Source: Bacteroidales bacterium (GTDB lineage: Bacteria > Bacteroidota > Bacteroidia > Bacteroidales > Muribaculaceae). From it: DNA of 64,000 bases. Below the pieces are notes generated by a model. It ran no database searches. It was not told the origin of the DNA and was given only the letters and a program-made list of their open reading frames with translations. This document shows, one piece after another, positions 52,201-60,172 of this stretch; position 1 is the stretch's first letter; each line of letters begins with the position of its first letter. The translations under genes were made by a program, and so were the position numbers. The stretch is taken from assembly GCA_004557825.1 (NCBI GenBank), contig SFFL01000010.1, positions 12,774 to 76,773 on the forward strand, written 5' to 3'.

Positions 52201-52962
52201 CTGCGATATGGGCAGCTTTACCAGAACACGGCTATGGAGGTGTCGCTATTCAGTGATTTCGACGAAGACCTTAACAAAGCCGGGCGCCCCGAAGTGAAGA
52301 GCGCAGTGCCCTGGGTCGATGCCGTGAAGCTGGAAAAGGAGCGCGAACTGGTGGGTATGTACCTGTCGGCGCATCCGCTCGACCGCTACTATATGGAGCT
52401 TAACTACGGTATGCGCTCGGTGAAGGACTTCACCTCCGCCAAACCCGAAGATGGGCACGAAATGGTCTTCGGCGGTATGGTCACGAAGTTTATGGAGCGC
52501 CCCACCCGCACCGGCGGCAACTTCGCCATAATCACTATGGAGGATTACTCCGGCAGCACCGAGATACGTCTGTTCGGGCAGAAATATATCGACTACGCCC
52601 GCTACGGCCGTGAAGGCACCCCGATTATGGTGACCGTCAAGGGCGAGAGTCGCTACAACAAGCCGGTGCAGTGGGAGGTGCAGCGCATTCAGCTGCTCAA
52701 CGATGTGCGCGGCAAACTCATCTCGGGTGTCACCCTCTCGGTTTCCCGCGATACGCTCACTCCGAGTTTCATCGACATCATCAAGGAGCAGCTGAAAGCC
52801 GAGAACCCCGACGCCGGCATGGGGCACATCAACTTCCGCATCTTCGACCCTGATGCCAGCCGGTGGCTCAAGCTGAGTTCGCCGCTGAAAATCCCGATGG
52901 ACCGCCGCCTGGTCACCGCACTGGATTCGCTCGAACTTGAATACAAATTCGAGACTTACTGA
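49270..52962 (+). CDS. dnaE: DNA polymerase III subunit alpha
   Basis: 1230 residues. An N-terminal PHP domain (FVHLHVHSQYSVLDG, residues 2-16) leads into the palm, where LPDIDVDFDDD (462-472) carries the catalytic aspartates. Other blocks are SVGPGRGSAAGSCVAYCLGI, GVHACGVIIC and the FNKSHATCYSWVAFQTAYLK region. The C-terminal third has helix-hairpin-helix and OB-fold domains, ending in VTALDSLELEYKFETY. It is the replicative polymerase of the DnaE1 type. TsaB is upstream, trxA downstream. Confidence 0.98.
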   Translation: MFVHLHVHSQYSVLDGQASISALVKKAMADGMPGIALTDHGNMYGIKEFFNLVKGINSKIEDESKKFKPIFGCEVYVARKSLEDHTDKSDKGQHLILLAKNATGYHNLVKIVSRAWTDGFYFRARTDHDDIKAHAEGLICCSACLGGEIPKLITAGDIEGAEKAVMWFKEVFGDDYYLELQRHKATVERANHDTYPLQQEVNKELIRMSKKFGIKLVATNDVHFVNEDDAEAHERLICVATNKKISDENRMLYSKQEWLKTTAEMQEVFADIPEALDNTLEVLNKIEFYDIDHPPIMPFFAIPKEFGTEEEYRSRITEEDLFNEFTRDENGNEVMSREDAEKKIKKLGGYDKLYRIKFEADYLAKLAYEGAEKRYGSPLPDDIRERMKFELHIMKTMGFPGYFLIVQDFINQSREKLGVSVGPGRGSAAGSCVAYCLGITQIDPVKYDLLFERFLNPDRISLPDIDVDFDDDGRARVLKYVTEKYGADKVAHIITYGTMAAKSAIKDVARVEGLPIPESDRLTKLIPDHMPEVDGKELKPTLANCYNYLPDFKNELTMGDPMVQQTLKFAGKLEGNVRNTGVHACGVIICRDAISDWVPVATADDKIEGKLLVTQYEGRVIEETGLIKMDFLGLKTLSIIMDAVQNIKLTRGFDIDMQNIPIDDPATYKLYCDGRTIGTFQFESAGMQKYLRELQPSTFEDLIAMNALYRPGPMDYIPDFISRKHGKTPITYDIPVMEKYLKDTYGVTVYQEQVMLLSRLLANFTRGESDTLRKAMGKKLIDKMNHLKGKFLEGGQSNGHDPQVLEKIWADWEKFASYAFNKSHATCYSWVAFQTAYLKANYPAEYMAAVLSRNRKDITKLTNFMDECKAMKIVVKGPDVNESFNDFGVNAQGDIRFGLAAVKGVGENVVAAILQARDEGGKFTSPYDFVERVPARMLNRRIMDSLVLAGAFDWYPEIKREDYFEKNNRDETFTEQLLRYGQLYQNTAMEVSLFSDFDEDLNKAGRPEVKSAVPWVDAVKLEKERELVGMYLSAHPLDRYYMELNYGMRSVKDFTSAKPEDGHEMVFGGMVTKFMERPTRTGGNFAIITMEDYSGSTEIRLFGQKYIDYARYGREGTPIMVTVKGESRYNKPVQWEVQRIQLLNDVRGKLISGVTLSVSRDTLTPSFIDIIKEQLKAENPDAGMGHINFRIFDPDASRWLKLSSPLKIPMDRRLVTALDSLELEYKFETY

Positions 52963-53039
52963 CAATCCTAAGCCTTACACAGGCAATCCCCCTTATGTTC
53001 AACCCAATTGTCTTCATTAATCAAAATCAACATATCACT

Positions 53040-53354
53040 ATGACTTTCACTGACGGAAACGCCCACGAAATTATCGCTTCGGGCAAACCTGTACTCATCG
53101 ACTGCTGGGCTACCTGGTGCGGCCCCTGCAAAGCAATGGCTCCTATCATCGACGACCTGGCCAAGGAATATGAAGGCCGCGTGGTTATCGGCAAATACAA
53201 TGTAGAGGATGAGGGCGACCTGGCCACCGAATTCCGTGTGATGTCGCTCCCCACATTCCTGTTCTTCAAGGATGGCAAAAAGGCCGACATCCGTCTGGCA
53301 GGCTCGCAGTCGCGCGAAACTCTCGTTGCCAAAATCAACGAACTTCTCGGTTAA
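53040..53354 (+). CDS. trxA: Thioredoxin
   Basis: 104 residues from the ATG at 53040 (MTFTDGNAHEIIASGKPVLI); an earlier ATG at 52995 adds a non-conserved tail. Active site WCGPC (26-30), the cis-proline loop SLPTFLFFKDG and the C-terminal RETLVAKINELL are all present. It is the general cytoplasmic disulphide reductant, in contrast to the WCPHC protein at 30106. Confidence 0.94.
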   Translation: MTFTDGNAHEIIASGKPVLIDCWATWCGPCKAMAPIIDDLAKEYEGRVVIGKYNVEDEGDLATEFRVMSLPTFLFFKDGKKADIRLAGSQSRETLVAKINELLG

Positions 53355-53434
53355 TCCGTTTGTTTATCGCTATTATTGATAAGCCGCAGCGCTCTGTTAT
53401 TACTGAGCCGCTTGCTTATCGCTATTATTATTGC

Positions 53435-53442
53435 TAAATTTG
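53435..53442 (+). promoter_or_regulatory. Likely promoter of the DUF3467 gene
   Basis: TAAATTTG; at a 20-bp spacing the -33 position is CTTG (53411-53414), one mismatch to TTTG. It lies 24 bp before the ATG at 53466. Confidence 0.6.
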
Positions 53443-53465
53443 CACTCTCTTACACTTTTACCATT

Positions 53466-53768
53466 ATGGCAGATAAAAAACAAGAACTCAAAATCGAACT
53501 CACTCCCGAAGTTGCCCTGGGCAACTACGCCAACCTCGCCGTGATAGCTCATACACCCGGCGAATTTTTCATCGACTTCATCGCCGTGTCGCCCAATATG
53601 CCGCAGGCCCGCGTAAACACCCGCGTGATTATGAATCCCGAGAACGCCAAGAACCTGCTCTTCGCTCTGCGCGACAACATCCAGAAATACGAAAATACTT
53701 TCGGCGAAATCGAGCACAAGGTGGCACGCAACAACGCCCCCGCGCCCGAAAATCCTTTTCAGGCTTAA
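53466..53768 (+). CDS. DUF3467 protein
   Basis: 100 residues from the ATG at 53466, chosen because it is downstream of the promoter box and starts the conserved part (MADKKQELKIELTPEVALGN, then YANLAVIAHTPGEFFIDFIA and RVIMNPENAKNLLFALRDNI). It matches DUF3467, an uncharacterised small beta/alpha family common in Bacteroidetes. No signal peptide. Confidence 0.88.
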   Translation: MADKKQELKIELTPEVALGNYANLAVIAHTPGEFFIDFIAVSPNMPQARVNTRVIMNPENAKNLLFALRDNIQKYENTFGEIEHKVARNNAPAPENPFQA

Positions 53769-53844
53769 TCGCCATCTCCCCTAATTCCAGGCTTTCCGGC
53801 CATTTCCACAGGCTCGCAAGCCATCTCCCCTAATTCCAGGCATA

Positions 53845-55341
53845 ATGCAACCCACCAATCTGCTTATCTATAATTCCCTTTCCCGCAACAAGGAGCTTTT
53901 CCGCCCCCTGCATCCCGGCCACGTGGGAATGTATGTTTGCGGCCCCACGGTGTATGGCGACGCCCACCTGGGCCACGCCCGTCCGGCCATCACCTTCGAT
54001 GTGCTTTTCCGCTATCTCACTCACCTGGGCTACAAGGTGCGCTATGTGCGCAACATCACCGATGTAGGCCATCTTGAACACGACGCCGACGAAGGCGAGG
54101 ACAAGATTGCAAAGAAAGCAAGGCTTGAGCAGCTCGAACCGATGGAAGTGGTGCAGTACTACCTCAACCGCTATCACAAGTCGATGGAGGCTCTGAATGT
54201 GCTGCCCCCCTCAATCGAACCGCACGCCTCGGGTCATATCATCGAGCAGATTGAGTATATCAAGAAGATTCTCGAAGCCGGTTATGCCTACGAAAGCAAC
54301 GGCTCGGTCTACTTCGACGTGCCCGCCTACAATGCCAAGCATCACTATGGCAAGCTTTCGGGCCGCAATATCGAGGAGCTGCAGGCCGAGACACGCGCTC
54401 TCGACGGGCAGTCGGAGAAGCATCATCCCACCGACTTCGCTCTCTGGAAAAAAGCTGCTCCCGAGCATATTATGCGCTGGCCTTCCCCCTGGAGCGACGG
54501 CTTCCCCGGCTGGCACCTGGAGTGCTCTACGATGAGCGAGAAATATCTCGGCAAGAAATTCGACATCCACGGCGGCGGCATCGACCTGAAATTCCCGCAC
54601 CACGAGTGCGAGATTGCCCAGACCGTTGCCCGCAACGGCGAGGACTCCGTGCACTACTGGATGCACAACAATATGATTACCATCAACGGCCAGAAGATGG
54701 GCAAGTCGCTGGGCAACTTCATCACCCTCGACGAGTTCTTCACCGGTTCACACAAGGCGCTGGATAAGGCTTATTCGCCGATGACCATCCGCCTGTTCAT
54801 CCTTATGGCGCACTACCGCTCCACCGTGGATTTCTCCAACGATGCGCTTAAAGCCTCGGAGAAAGCCCTGGAGCGCCTGCTCGAAGGATGGCGCCGCATT
54901 GCCTCGCTGAAGCCCTCGGAAGATGGCAACCTTGCCGACCAGATTCAGAAAATCGCCGACGGCTGCCGCGACGCTATGGACGATGACCTGAACACCCCCA
55001 TCGTGATTTCGCATCTCTTTGAGGCTGTATCGCTCATCAACCGTATTCACGACGGCAACGAGAAGGCCTCCGCTGCCGACATCGAAGCTTTGCGCAATCT
55101 CTTCCAGACCTATCTTTTCGACATTCTCGGAATCGTCGACGAGAGCGCTTCCGGCGCTGCAGGAGCCGGCGGGAATATGGAGCCGTATCGCGGCGCCGTA
55201 GACCTGCTGCTGCAGATCCGAGGTGAAGCCAAGGCAAAAAAAGACTGGGGCACTTCCGACCTCATCCGCGACCGTCTGGCCGCGCTTGGCTTTGCCGTGA
55301 AGGATACCCGCGACGGCGCCGAGTGGAGCCTGAAAAAATAA
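53845..55341 (+). CDS. cysS: Cysteine--tRNA ligase
   Basis: 498 residues. The class I signatures are CGPTVYGDAHLGHARPAITF (HLGH, 41-44) and KMGKSLGN (284-291), a KMSKS variant. The zinc-binding site residues near WHLECSTMSEKYLG and FPHHECE confirm specificity for cysteine. The C-terminal DALR-like helical domain is complete. The next gene starts 17 bp after the stop. Confidence 0.98.
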   Translation: MQPTNLLIYNSLSRNKELFRPLHPGHVGMYVCGPTVYGDAHLGHARPAITFDVLFRYLTHLGYKVRYVRNITDVGHLEHDADEGEDKIAKKARLEQLEPMEVVQYYLNRYHKSMEALNVLPPSIEPHASGHIIEQIEYIKKILEAGYAYESNGSVYFDVPAYNAKHHYGKLSGRNIEELQAETRALDGQSEKHHPTDFALWKKAAPEHIMRWPSPWSDGFPGWHLECSTMSEKYLGKKFDIHGGGIDLKFPHHECEIAQTVARNGEDSVHYWMHNNMITINGQKMGKSLGNFITLDEFFTGSHKALDKAYSPMTIRLFILMAHYRSTVDFSNDALKASEKALERLLEGWRRIASLKPSEDGNLADQIQKIADGCRDAMDDDLNTPIVISHLFEAVSLINRIHDGNEKASAADIEALRNLFQTYLFDILGIVDESASGAAGAGGNMEPYRGAVDLLLQIRGEAKAKKDWGTSDLIRDRLAALGFAVKDTRDGAEWSLKK

Positions 55342-55358
55342 TCCCGCCCCCGCTATCT

Positions 55359-56969
55359 ATGGATGTTTACGGTTTCGGAGAACTGATGCTCGACGAGATG
55401 CCTTTCGAGCCGACGGAGCAGCAAATCAAGCTCACCGCCGCCCTCGCCCGCTTCTGCTCGGCACAGACCCCCTCCGACACCGTGTTCATTCTCAACGGTT
55501 ATGCCGGCACCGGTAAAACTTCAGTGATGGGCGCACTGGTGCGCAGCCTGCGCAAAGTGGGTCTCAACACCGTGCTCCTCGCCTCCACCGGCCGTGCCGC
55601 AAAAGTACTCTCCGGATTCACCGGTTTTCCGGCCTACACAATCCACCGGAAGATTTACAGTTCGGATTCTTTCTCGCCCGACGGGTTTTCCTCCGGAGCG
55701 AAAATCAACCGCAATCCACACGTCAACACCTTCTTCATCGTCGACGAGGCGTCGATGATCGGAGAGGGCAACGATGGCGGACTGAATCTGCTGCAGGACC
55801 TGGCGATGTATGTCTATACCGGGGTCAACTGCAAACTCATCCTCCTGGGCGACACGGCCCAGCTTCCCCCGGTTGGGTCGTCGCAGTCGCCGGCAATGAC
55901 CGCGGAGGCGTTCCGCAAAATGGGGCTGAAAGTCACCCGCGCCACTATCACAAGCACCGTGCGCCAGCAGAAGCAGTCGGGCATCCTTTACAACGCCACC
56001 TGGTTGCGCCGCGCTATGTCGCAGTGGCAGAAGGCCACCCAATCGCAACCGGTCGAGCCGCCGATATTACCGTCTCAGCTTTCGGCCTCGCCATCCCAGA
56101 AGCCGGCCGAGCCGCCTCAGCTGCCGGAGCCGCAGATTACCGTCAGCCCGTTCGACGATGTGGAATTAGTATCTCCCGAAGAACTCGAAGACAGTCTCGG
56201 CCAGTCGTTTGCGGAATTCGGTCAGGAGCAGACAATAATGATTACACGCTCCAACCGCCGCGCCGTCGACTTCAATATGGCCATACGCCGCCAGATTTTC
56301 GAACGGGAGGAAATTCTCACCGTCGGCGACCGGCTCCTTATCGCGAAGAACAATTACTACTGGCCGGCGCGCGAACGCGCCCGTCGGCTCGAAGAGATCC
56401 GCGCTGCTATGGAATCCTCCGGCAGCGATGAAGTGGCCGCACTGAATGAGCGCTGCGGTGCCCTCCCCGACTTTCTTGCCAACGGCGAAGTGGCTGAAGT
56501 TGAGGCTATTTACGCCACCGACACACGCGACAATATCATCTTCGCCGATGTAAGGCTGCATCTGCCCGATTCCGATTCCAGTCTGGATGCAAAAATCGTA
56601 CTCGATTCGCTCACTTCCGAAACCGCCGCGCTCCCCTATGAAAAGCTTGAAGCCATAGGCCGACGAACCCTGCAGGAGGCTGCACAGAAAGCAGCCAATC
56701 CGTTAGGCCAACCGGCACAGCTCTCGATGGCCCGGCAGCGCGCCGCGCTCAAGGAGTGCCCCTACTACAATGCGTTGCAGGTAAAATATGCCTACGCCGT
56801 CACCTGCCACAAGGCTCAGGGCGGCCAATGGCAATCGGTTTTCGTGGATATGGGCTATATCCCCCCGGAGGCTTACCGCACTCTCGATTTCTACCGCTGG
56901 CTCTACACCTCGGTCACCCGCGCCACCACCCGCCTGAGCCTGGTCAACCCCTCCTGCAAAATCGTCTGA
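55359..56969 (+). CDS. RecD-like superfamily 1 helicase/ATPase
   Basis: 536 residues from the ATG at 55359, after the cysS stop. Helicase motifs: Walker A GYAGTGKT (47-54), Walker B DEASM (129-133), motif III LLGDTAQLPPVGS, and the UvrD-like C-terminal TCHKAQGGQWQSVFVDMG plus YTSVTRATTRL. A Pro/Gln-rich linker interrupts the middle (near residues 230-260). It is close to the RecD2/exonuclease V alpha-like helicases of Bacteroidetes; the in vivo substrate is not defined by sequence. No RecB/RecC partner is adjacent. Confidence 0.9.
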   Translation: MDVYGFGELMLDEMPFEPTEQQIKLTAALARFCSAQTPSDTVFILNGYAGTGKTSVMGALVRSLRKVGLNTVLLASTGRAAKVLSGFTGFPAYTIHRKIYSSDSFSPDGFSSGAKINRNPHVNTFFIVDEASMIGEGNDGGLNLLQDLAMYVYTGVNCKLILLGDTAQLPPVGSSQSPAMTAEAFRKMGLKVTRATITSTVRQQKQSGILYNATWLRRAMSQWQKATQSQPVEPPILPSQLSASPSQKPAEPPQLPEPQITVSPFDDVELVSPEELEDSLGQSFAEFGQEQTIMITRSNRRAVDFNMAIRRQIFEREEILTVGDRLLIAKNNYYWPARERARRLEEIRAAMESSGSDEVAALNERCGALPDFLANGEVAEVEAIYATDTRDNIIFADVRLHLPDSDSSLDAKIVLDSLTSETAALPYEKLEAIGRRTLQEAAQKAANPLGQPAQLSMARQRAALKECPYYNALQVKYAYAVTCHKAQGGQWQSVFVDMGYIPPEAYRTLDFYRWLYTSVTRATTRLSLVNPSCKIV

Positions 56970-57001
56970 CCACCACTAAACACTTCCCCTCGATATAGGG
57001 G

Positions 57002-57015
57002 CGCGATAAATCGCG
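57002..57015. terminator. Palindrome between convergent genes
   Basis: CGCGAT-AA-ATCGCG in the 76-bp gap between the helicase and the ferredoxin gene. The GGGGCGCGATAAATCGCG context is a type often repeated in related genomes. No T-run, so terminator function is uncertain. Confidence 0.4.
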
Positions 57016-57045
57016 GCCGCATCATTGGCGGTAATAAATAACAAA

Positions 57046-57837
57046 TTACTCGCGGGGGGCGCGATACTGGCCTTTCCCTTCCGTGGCCTTGCCGTAGAAT
57101 ATGGCGTGGGTGGGGCACTGATGGTAGCACCGCAGGCACATAGCGCAACGCGGTCCCCATTGAGGGTGCCCATCTTTCATTGTGATATTGAGCATCGGGC
57201 AACTACGTGCACACAGCCCGCAGGAGGTGCATTTTGTGCCGTCGCAACCAAAGGGGAGCGGCGACATTTTGAAAGCACGGAAAAGCGTATATACGAGATT
57301 GGTCTTCCACCAGGCATATTTGCCGCGCGTAACGTCGGACTCCGAGAATCCGCGTTCGATGTCCATCTTTATCGCCTCCAGGCGCTTGGGCATAGCGGCC
57401 AGTTTGCCATCGGCAATATCCGGCGCGTCGACGTCGAACCCCTTCATACACACATAGGTATTCGGCATCGTCACCGAGAACGCCCCGCGCGGAATCCAAC
57501 TGCGGTGCCCGATATGCTCGCGCCACTGGTCGTCAGCGCGGCCTATATCGTCGCCGCACGTGCACACCATAAAATGGCGTGCGTGCTCGGCACCCTTATA
57601 TTTCACCTTGTCGATAAACCGGAGCACCACCGGGGGCACACCCCAGCTGTAAATCGGAAACACCCAGAGTATCAACTCATTGTCGACCGCCTCAAGCAGC
57701 TGCTTCGACGGATGGATAAGCCGGTCGGCCTCAAGCATATAGAGCTGACGGGTAGGGTCGTCGGGCGAATAGAGCCTGCGCTGCAGTTCTTCGGCCACAA
57801 GCCGGGAATTACCGTTGCCGGTGAAACAGAATATCAT
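57046..57837 (-). CDS. EFR1-type flavodoxin/ferredoxin fusion protein
   Basis: 263 residues from the ATG at 57837 (MIFCFTGNGNSRLVAEELQR), which starts a flavodoxin-like fold with the FMN-binding TGNGNS loop. The C-terminal part has two [4Fe-4S] motifs, CTSCGLCARSCPM and CAMCLRCYHQCP. The domain order matches the EFR1 family (flavodoxin-like N-terminus plus ferredoxin), thought to carry electrons in anaerobes. The partner enzyme is unknown. Confidence 0.88.
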   Translation of the reverse strand: MIFCFTGNGNSRLVAEELQRRLYSPDDPTRQLYMLEADRLIHPSKQLLEAVDNELILWVFPIYSWGVPPVVLRFIDKVKYKGAEHARHFMVCTCGDDIGRADDQWREHIGHRSWIPRGAFSVTMPNTYVCMKGFDVDAPDIADGKLAAMPKRLEAIKMDIERGFSESDVTRGKYAWWKTNLVYTLFRAFKMSPLPFGCDGTKCTSCGLCARSCPMLNITMKDGHPQWGPRCAMCLRCYHQCPTHAIFYGKATEGKGQYRAPRE

Positions 57838-57928
57838 TGTGGTATCGGATTTTAAGTGGACGATTTGATGGCTGAGAGTTTCCTGCACAGATACGCAGCG
57901 ACTCAGCAACTGAGATTACGGGGGAGAT

Positions 57929-59086
57929 TCAATGGCGGAAGTTGCGGATGGTCACCTGCGTGGCGCCGTAGCCATACTCCCGGAAGGAGGCATCCTGCAC
58001 ATCGTGCCCTTTATAGCGGTGCGTCAGCTCCTTAGTGAGAGCCTGGCGGAGCACACCCTCTCCCTTTCCGTGAATGAAGATTATCTTCCGCCCGGGGTTA
58101 CGGAGATTCTCGTCCATCACCTTGCGGAAAGTGTCAACCTGATAGTTAAGGATTTCAGCGGGCGACATTCCACGGGTATTGTCGAGCAACTGGGCTATAT
58201 GCAGATCCACCACCAGTGGCTCGTTTTTGTTGCCGGTGTCGCGATGCTGCACAGGCCGTCGCACGGGGCGCTCATCCTGACGGCGCTTCTGCACCATAGC
58301 ATCCTCAAGCCGTGCGGAATCAATCGCCATCGGGCGCTGCGGCACGTCGTTGCGCACAATATCCACCGCCAGCACGGGAGTGTCGAAATATTCGTTGTCG
58401 CGGAAGCAGTGCAGCTTGTAGAACTTTGTGGTGTCGAGCGGACGCTCCACAGCCACCGGGGCTTTCAGTCGGAATTGCTTGTCGCGCTTGAAAGCCACAT
58501 ACTGCAGGGCTATGCGGTCGAGCCGCCCGGCCTGCTCGCGGTCAAGTTCCTCCAGGAAAAGCTGGATATTCGGCTCCACGATTCCTGCATAACGGGTGGT
58601 CCACCCTTCGTCGCCATCGGCGCGTGAGAGGAAAGTGAAATACAGATAGTAGTTGGAATCATTGACCAGATACACCTCGTAGGTGGTAGTGGTGAGGTGC
58701 TTGATTTCCACCGGCTGGAAACCGAGCACAAGATTTATGCGGTCGCCGGTAGCAGTTTCCTCCACCTTCTCCAGAGGTGCTTCATCGTTTATATCAACTC
58801 CGGCCGGAGCCACGGTGACACCGGTTTCAGGAAGCTTCGTGGTCACCGCCTTGGCTTTCTGCTCGGCCTCGCGGCGCTGCGCATTCTGTGCGGTGCCACC
58901 GAAGGCATCGCGCTTCATCGAAGTGTCGCCTGCAGGTGTCACCACCACCAGTTCCTTCAGAAGCACCGGGGTCTCAAACCCATCCTCCTCTTCCACATAG
59001 GCCACATTGCCATCTATTCTTGCAATCCTACCGCCTCCTGTGGAGCTAAGGAATCTTACTATATCGCCTACTTTTGCCATATTCAT
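57929..59086 (-). CDS. DUF2027/Smr-domain protein
   Basis: 385 residues; the ATG at 59080 (MAKVGDIVRFLSSTGGGRIA) is an equally good start. The N-terminal ~60 residues are an SH3/KOW-like barrel and the middle ~200 form a DUF2027 beta-sandwich (YEVYLVNDSNYYLYFTFLSR). The C-terminal Smr domain has VVDLHIAQLL and IIFIHGKGEGVLRQALTKEL. Smr domains are nucleases in MutS2-like proteins and in ribosome rescue. A full consensus promoter precedes it. Confidence 0.93.
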   Translation of the reverse strand: MNMAKVGDIVRFLSSTGGGRIARIDGNVAYVEEEDGFETPVLLKELVVVTPAGDTSMKRDAFGGTAQNAQRREAEQKAKAVTTKLPETGVTVAPAGVDINDEAPLEKVEETATGDRINLVLGFQPVEIKHLTTTTYEVYLVNDSNYYLYFTFLSRADGDEGWTTRYAGIVEPNIQLFLEELDREQAGRLDRIALQYVAFKRDKQFRLKAPVAVERPLDTTKFYKLHCFRDNEYFDTPVLAVDIVRNDVPQRPMAIDSARLEDAMVQKRRQDERPVRRPVQHRDTGNKNEPLVVDLHIAQLLDNTRGMSPAEILNYQVDTFRKVMDENLRNPGRKIIFIHGKGEGVLRQALTKELTHRYKGHDVQDASFREYGYGATQVTIRNFRH

Positions 59087-59099
59087 TATTTCTTTACCA

Positions 59100-59131
59100 C
59101 AAAATTACGCAAAAGCCCCCACACATCCAAA
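59100..59131 (-). promoter_or_regulatory. Promoter of the Smr-domain gene
   Basis: Minus strand TTTG (59128-59131), 20-bp spacer, TAATTTTG (59100-59107). Start expected near 59094, leaving a leader of only about 8-14 nt. Confidence 0.82.
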
Positions 59132-59163
59132 TCATATTTCCTGGCCTAAGGCTCCGTCCGTAA

Positions 59164-59190
59164 AAAAAGCCCGTACTTGTCAGTACAGGC
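59164..59190 (-). terminator. Terminator of the small RNA candidate
   Basis: On the minus strand AAGCCTGTACT / AGTACGGGCTT with one C-A mismatch and loop GACA, followed by a run of seven T. Position fits the end of the unit that starts near 59321; it could also end read-through from the transferase gene. Confidence 0.75.
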
Positions 59191-59321
59191 TTTGGGATTG
59201 GAGGGACTTGCCTCCGGATGTGAAGATTTGTAAGGTCAAATATTATTGAACAATGAGTTAAAAGACATCTTTAAGCGACTTTTTCTGACATTTTGCAAGC
59301 AAACTGCCGTTATTACTGTCA
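59164..59321 (-). ncRNA. Candidate small RNA, about 155 nt
   Basis: A transcription unit without a credible ORF in the gap between the Smr gene and the phosphopantetheinyl transferase. It has a full promoter (59327-59358), a GGAGG/CCTCC hairpin near 59201-59216, and a terminator at 59164-59190. The expected start is near 59321 and the end near 59164. Very short ORFs exist (6 and 10 codons) but look like chance. I did not recognise SRP RNA, tmRNA or RNase P RNA; 6S RNA was not excluded because its sequence diverges widely. The upstream gene stop is 148 bp away. Confidence 0.5.
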
Positions 59322-59326
59322 CGCCG

Positions 59327-59358
59327 CAAATTTATATAAATATATTTAACGCACCAAA
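59327..59358 (-). promoter_or_regulatory. Promoter of the small RNA candidate
   Basis: Minus strand TTTG (59355-59358), 20-bp spacer, TAAATTTG (59327-59334), in a strongly AT-rich region. No protein-coding start follows within 240 bp on this strand. Confidence 0.75.
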
Positions 59359-59468
59359 TATTTTTTAAATTATTTTTATTTGGTGCGTAAAATTTCAGTT
59401 ATTTACTAATTCCGCGCAAACAGTTACTGTGCCATATTGGCCACACACTGGCATTTTGACACTCCGCC

Positions 59469-60098
59469 TCAAAGGTTCAGAGCGAGCATCACCACAGCCT
59501 GGAAGGGGGCGGCATCGATCTGCACAATATTATATGTGTGGCCGTGCAGCTCCACCACGCCATCGTCGGTGGCATTGTCGAGGGGAATTTCTAAAGGCAG
59601 AGGGATACTGTCGAGGGGCAATCCGGGCCGGAGCGCCGCTTTATACAGCGCCTCTTTGATGGTCCACGCCCACAAAGCTGCGGGGAACACGCCCCACACA
59701 TCCATCTGTCCGCTGCTGAGAAAGCGCGGAGCCACACGCTCGAGGATGGCCGGGCGGTCGGGGGTCTCGCAGTCGATGCCGATTCTGCAGCCATAGGGAG
59801 CAACAGCCAGCACGGCCATCTCCTTGCAATGACTGATGGAAATTACAGGAAGTTCCGGAGCAAGTCCGGTGGATTCAAATGCCTGGGGAGCTACCGCTGA
59901 GGAAGCACCGTTGGAGAGATAAGGCGCGCCGGAAGGAGTGTGACAAATTTGCAACTGAGGTTGATGAGGGAAAGCTTCGCGTAAAAGAAGTTTTACCGCC
60001 GTTTTTTCGGCCAGCGCTCTTCCCGGCCCTTTTTCTGAGTCGGTAGCGGGAATACTGACGGCATATACACTGATGCCGTATTTTTTAAAAAGTAACAA
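59469..60098 (-). CDS. 4'-phosphopantetheinyl transferase superfamily protein
   Basis: 209 residues. The Sfp-type signatures are GIDCE (107-111, metal-binding D109 and E111) and WTIKEALYKA (145-154). The enzyme would move the phosphopantetheine arm from CoA to an acyl or peptidyl carrier protein. The start codon is probably the TTG at 60098; no in-frame ATG fits better. It follows gldE by 74 bp in the same direction, as in several Bacteroidetes. Confidence 0.9.
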   Translation of the reverse strand: MLLFKKYGISVYAVSIPATDSEKGPGRALAEKTAVKLLLREAFPHQPQLQICHTPSGAPYLSNGASSAVAPQAFESTGLAPELPVISISHCKEMAVLAVAPYGCRIGIDCETPDRPAILERVAPRFLSSGQMDVWGVFPAALWAWTIKEALYKAALRPGLPLDSIPLPLEIPLDNATDDGVVELHGHTYNIVQIDAAPFQAVVMLALNL

Positions 60099-60172
60099 TG
60101 GGAGAGAGATTAATTATTTAAAACTGGTAATATTGAAATCATTAAATTAGTAGTAATACAATAAAGAAACTA

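Noticed and set aside
59190..59235. tRNA-like string GGATTGGAGGGACTTGCCTCC
   Set aside because: It resembles the reverse complement of a tRNA 3' half, but there is no D arm, anticodon arm or acceptor pairing; better explained as part of the small RNA candidate.
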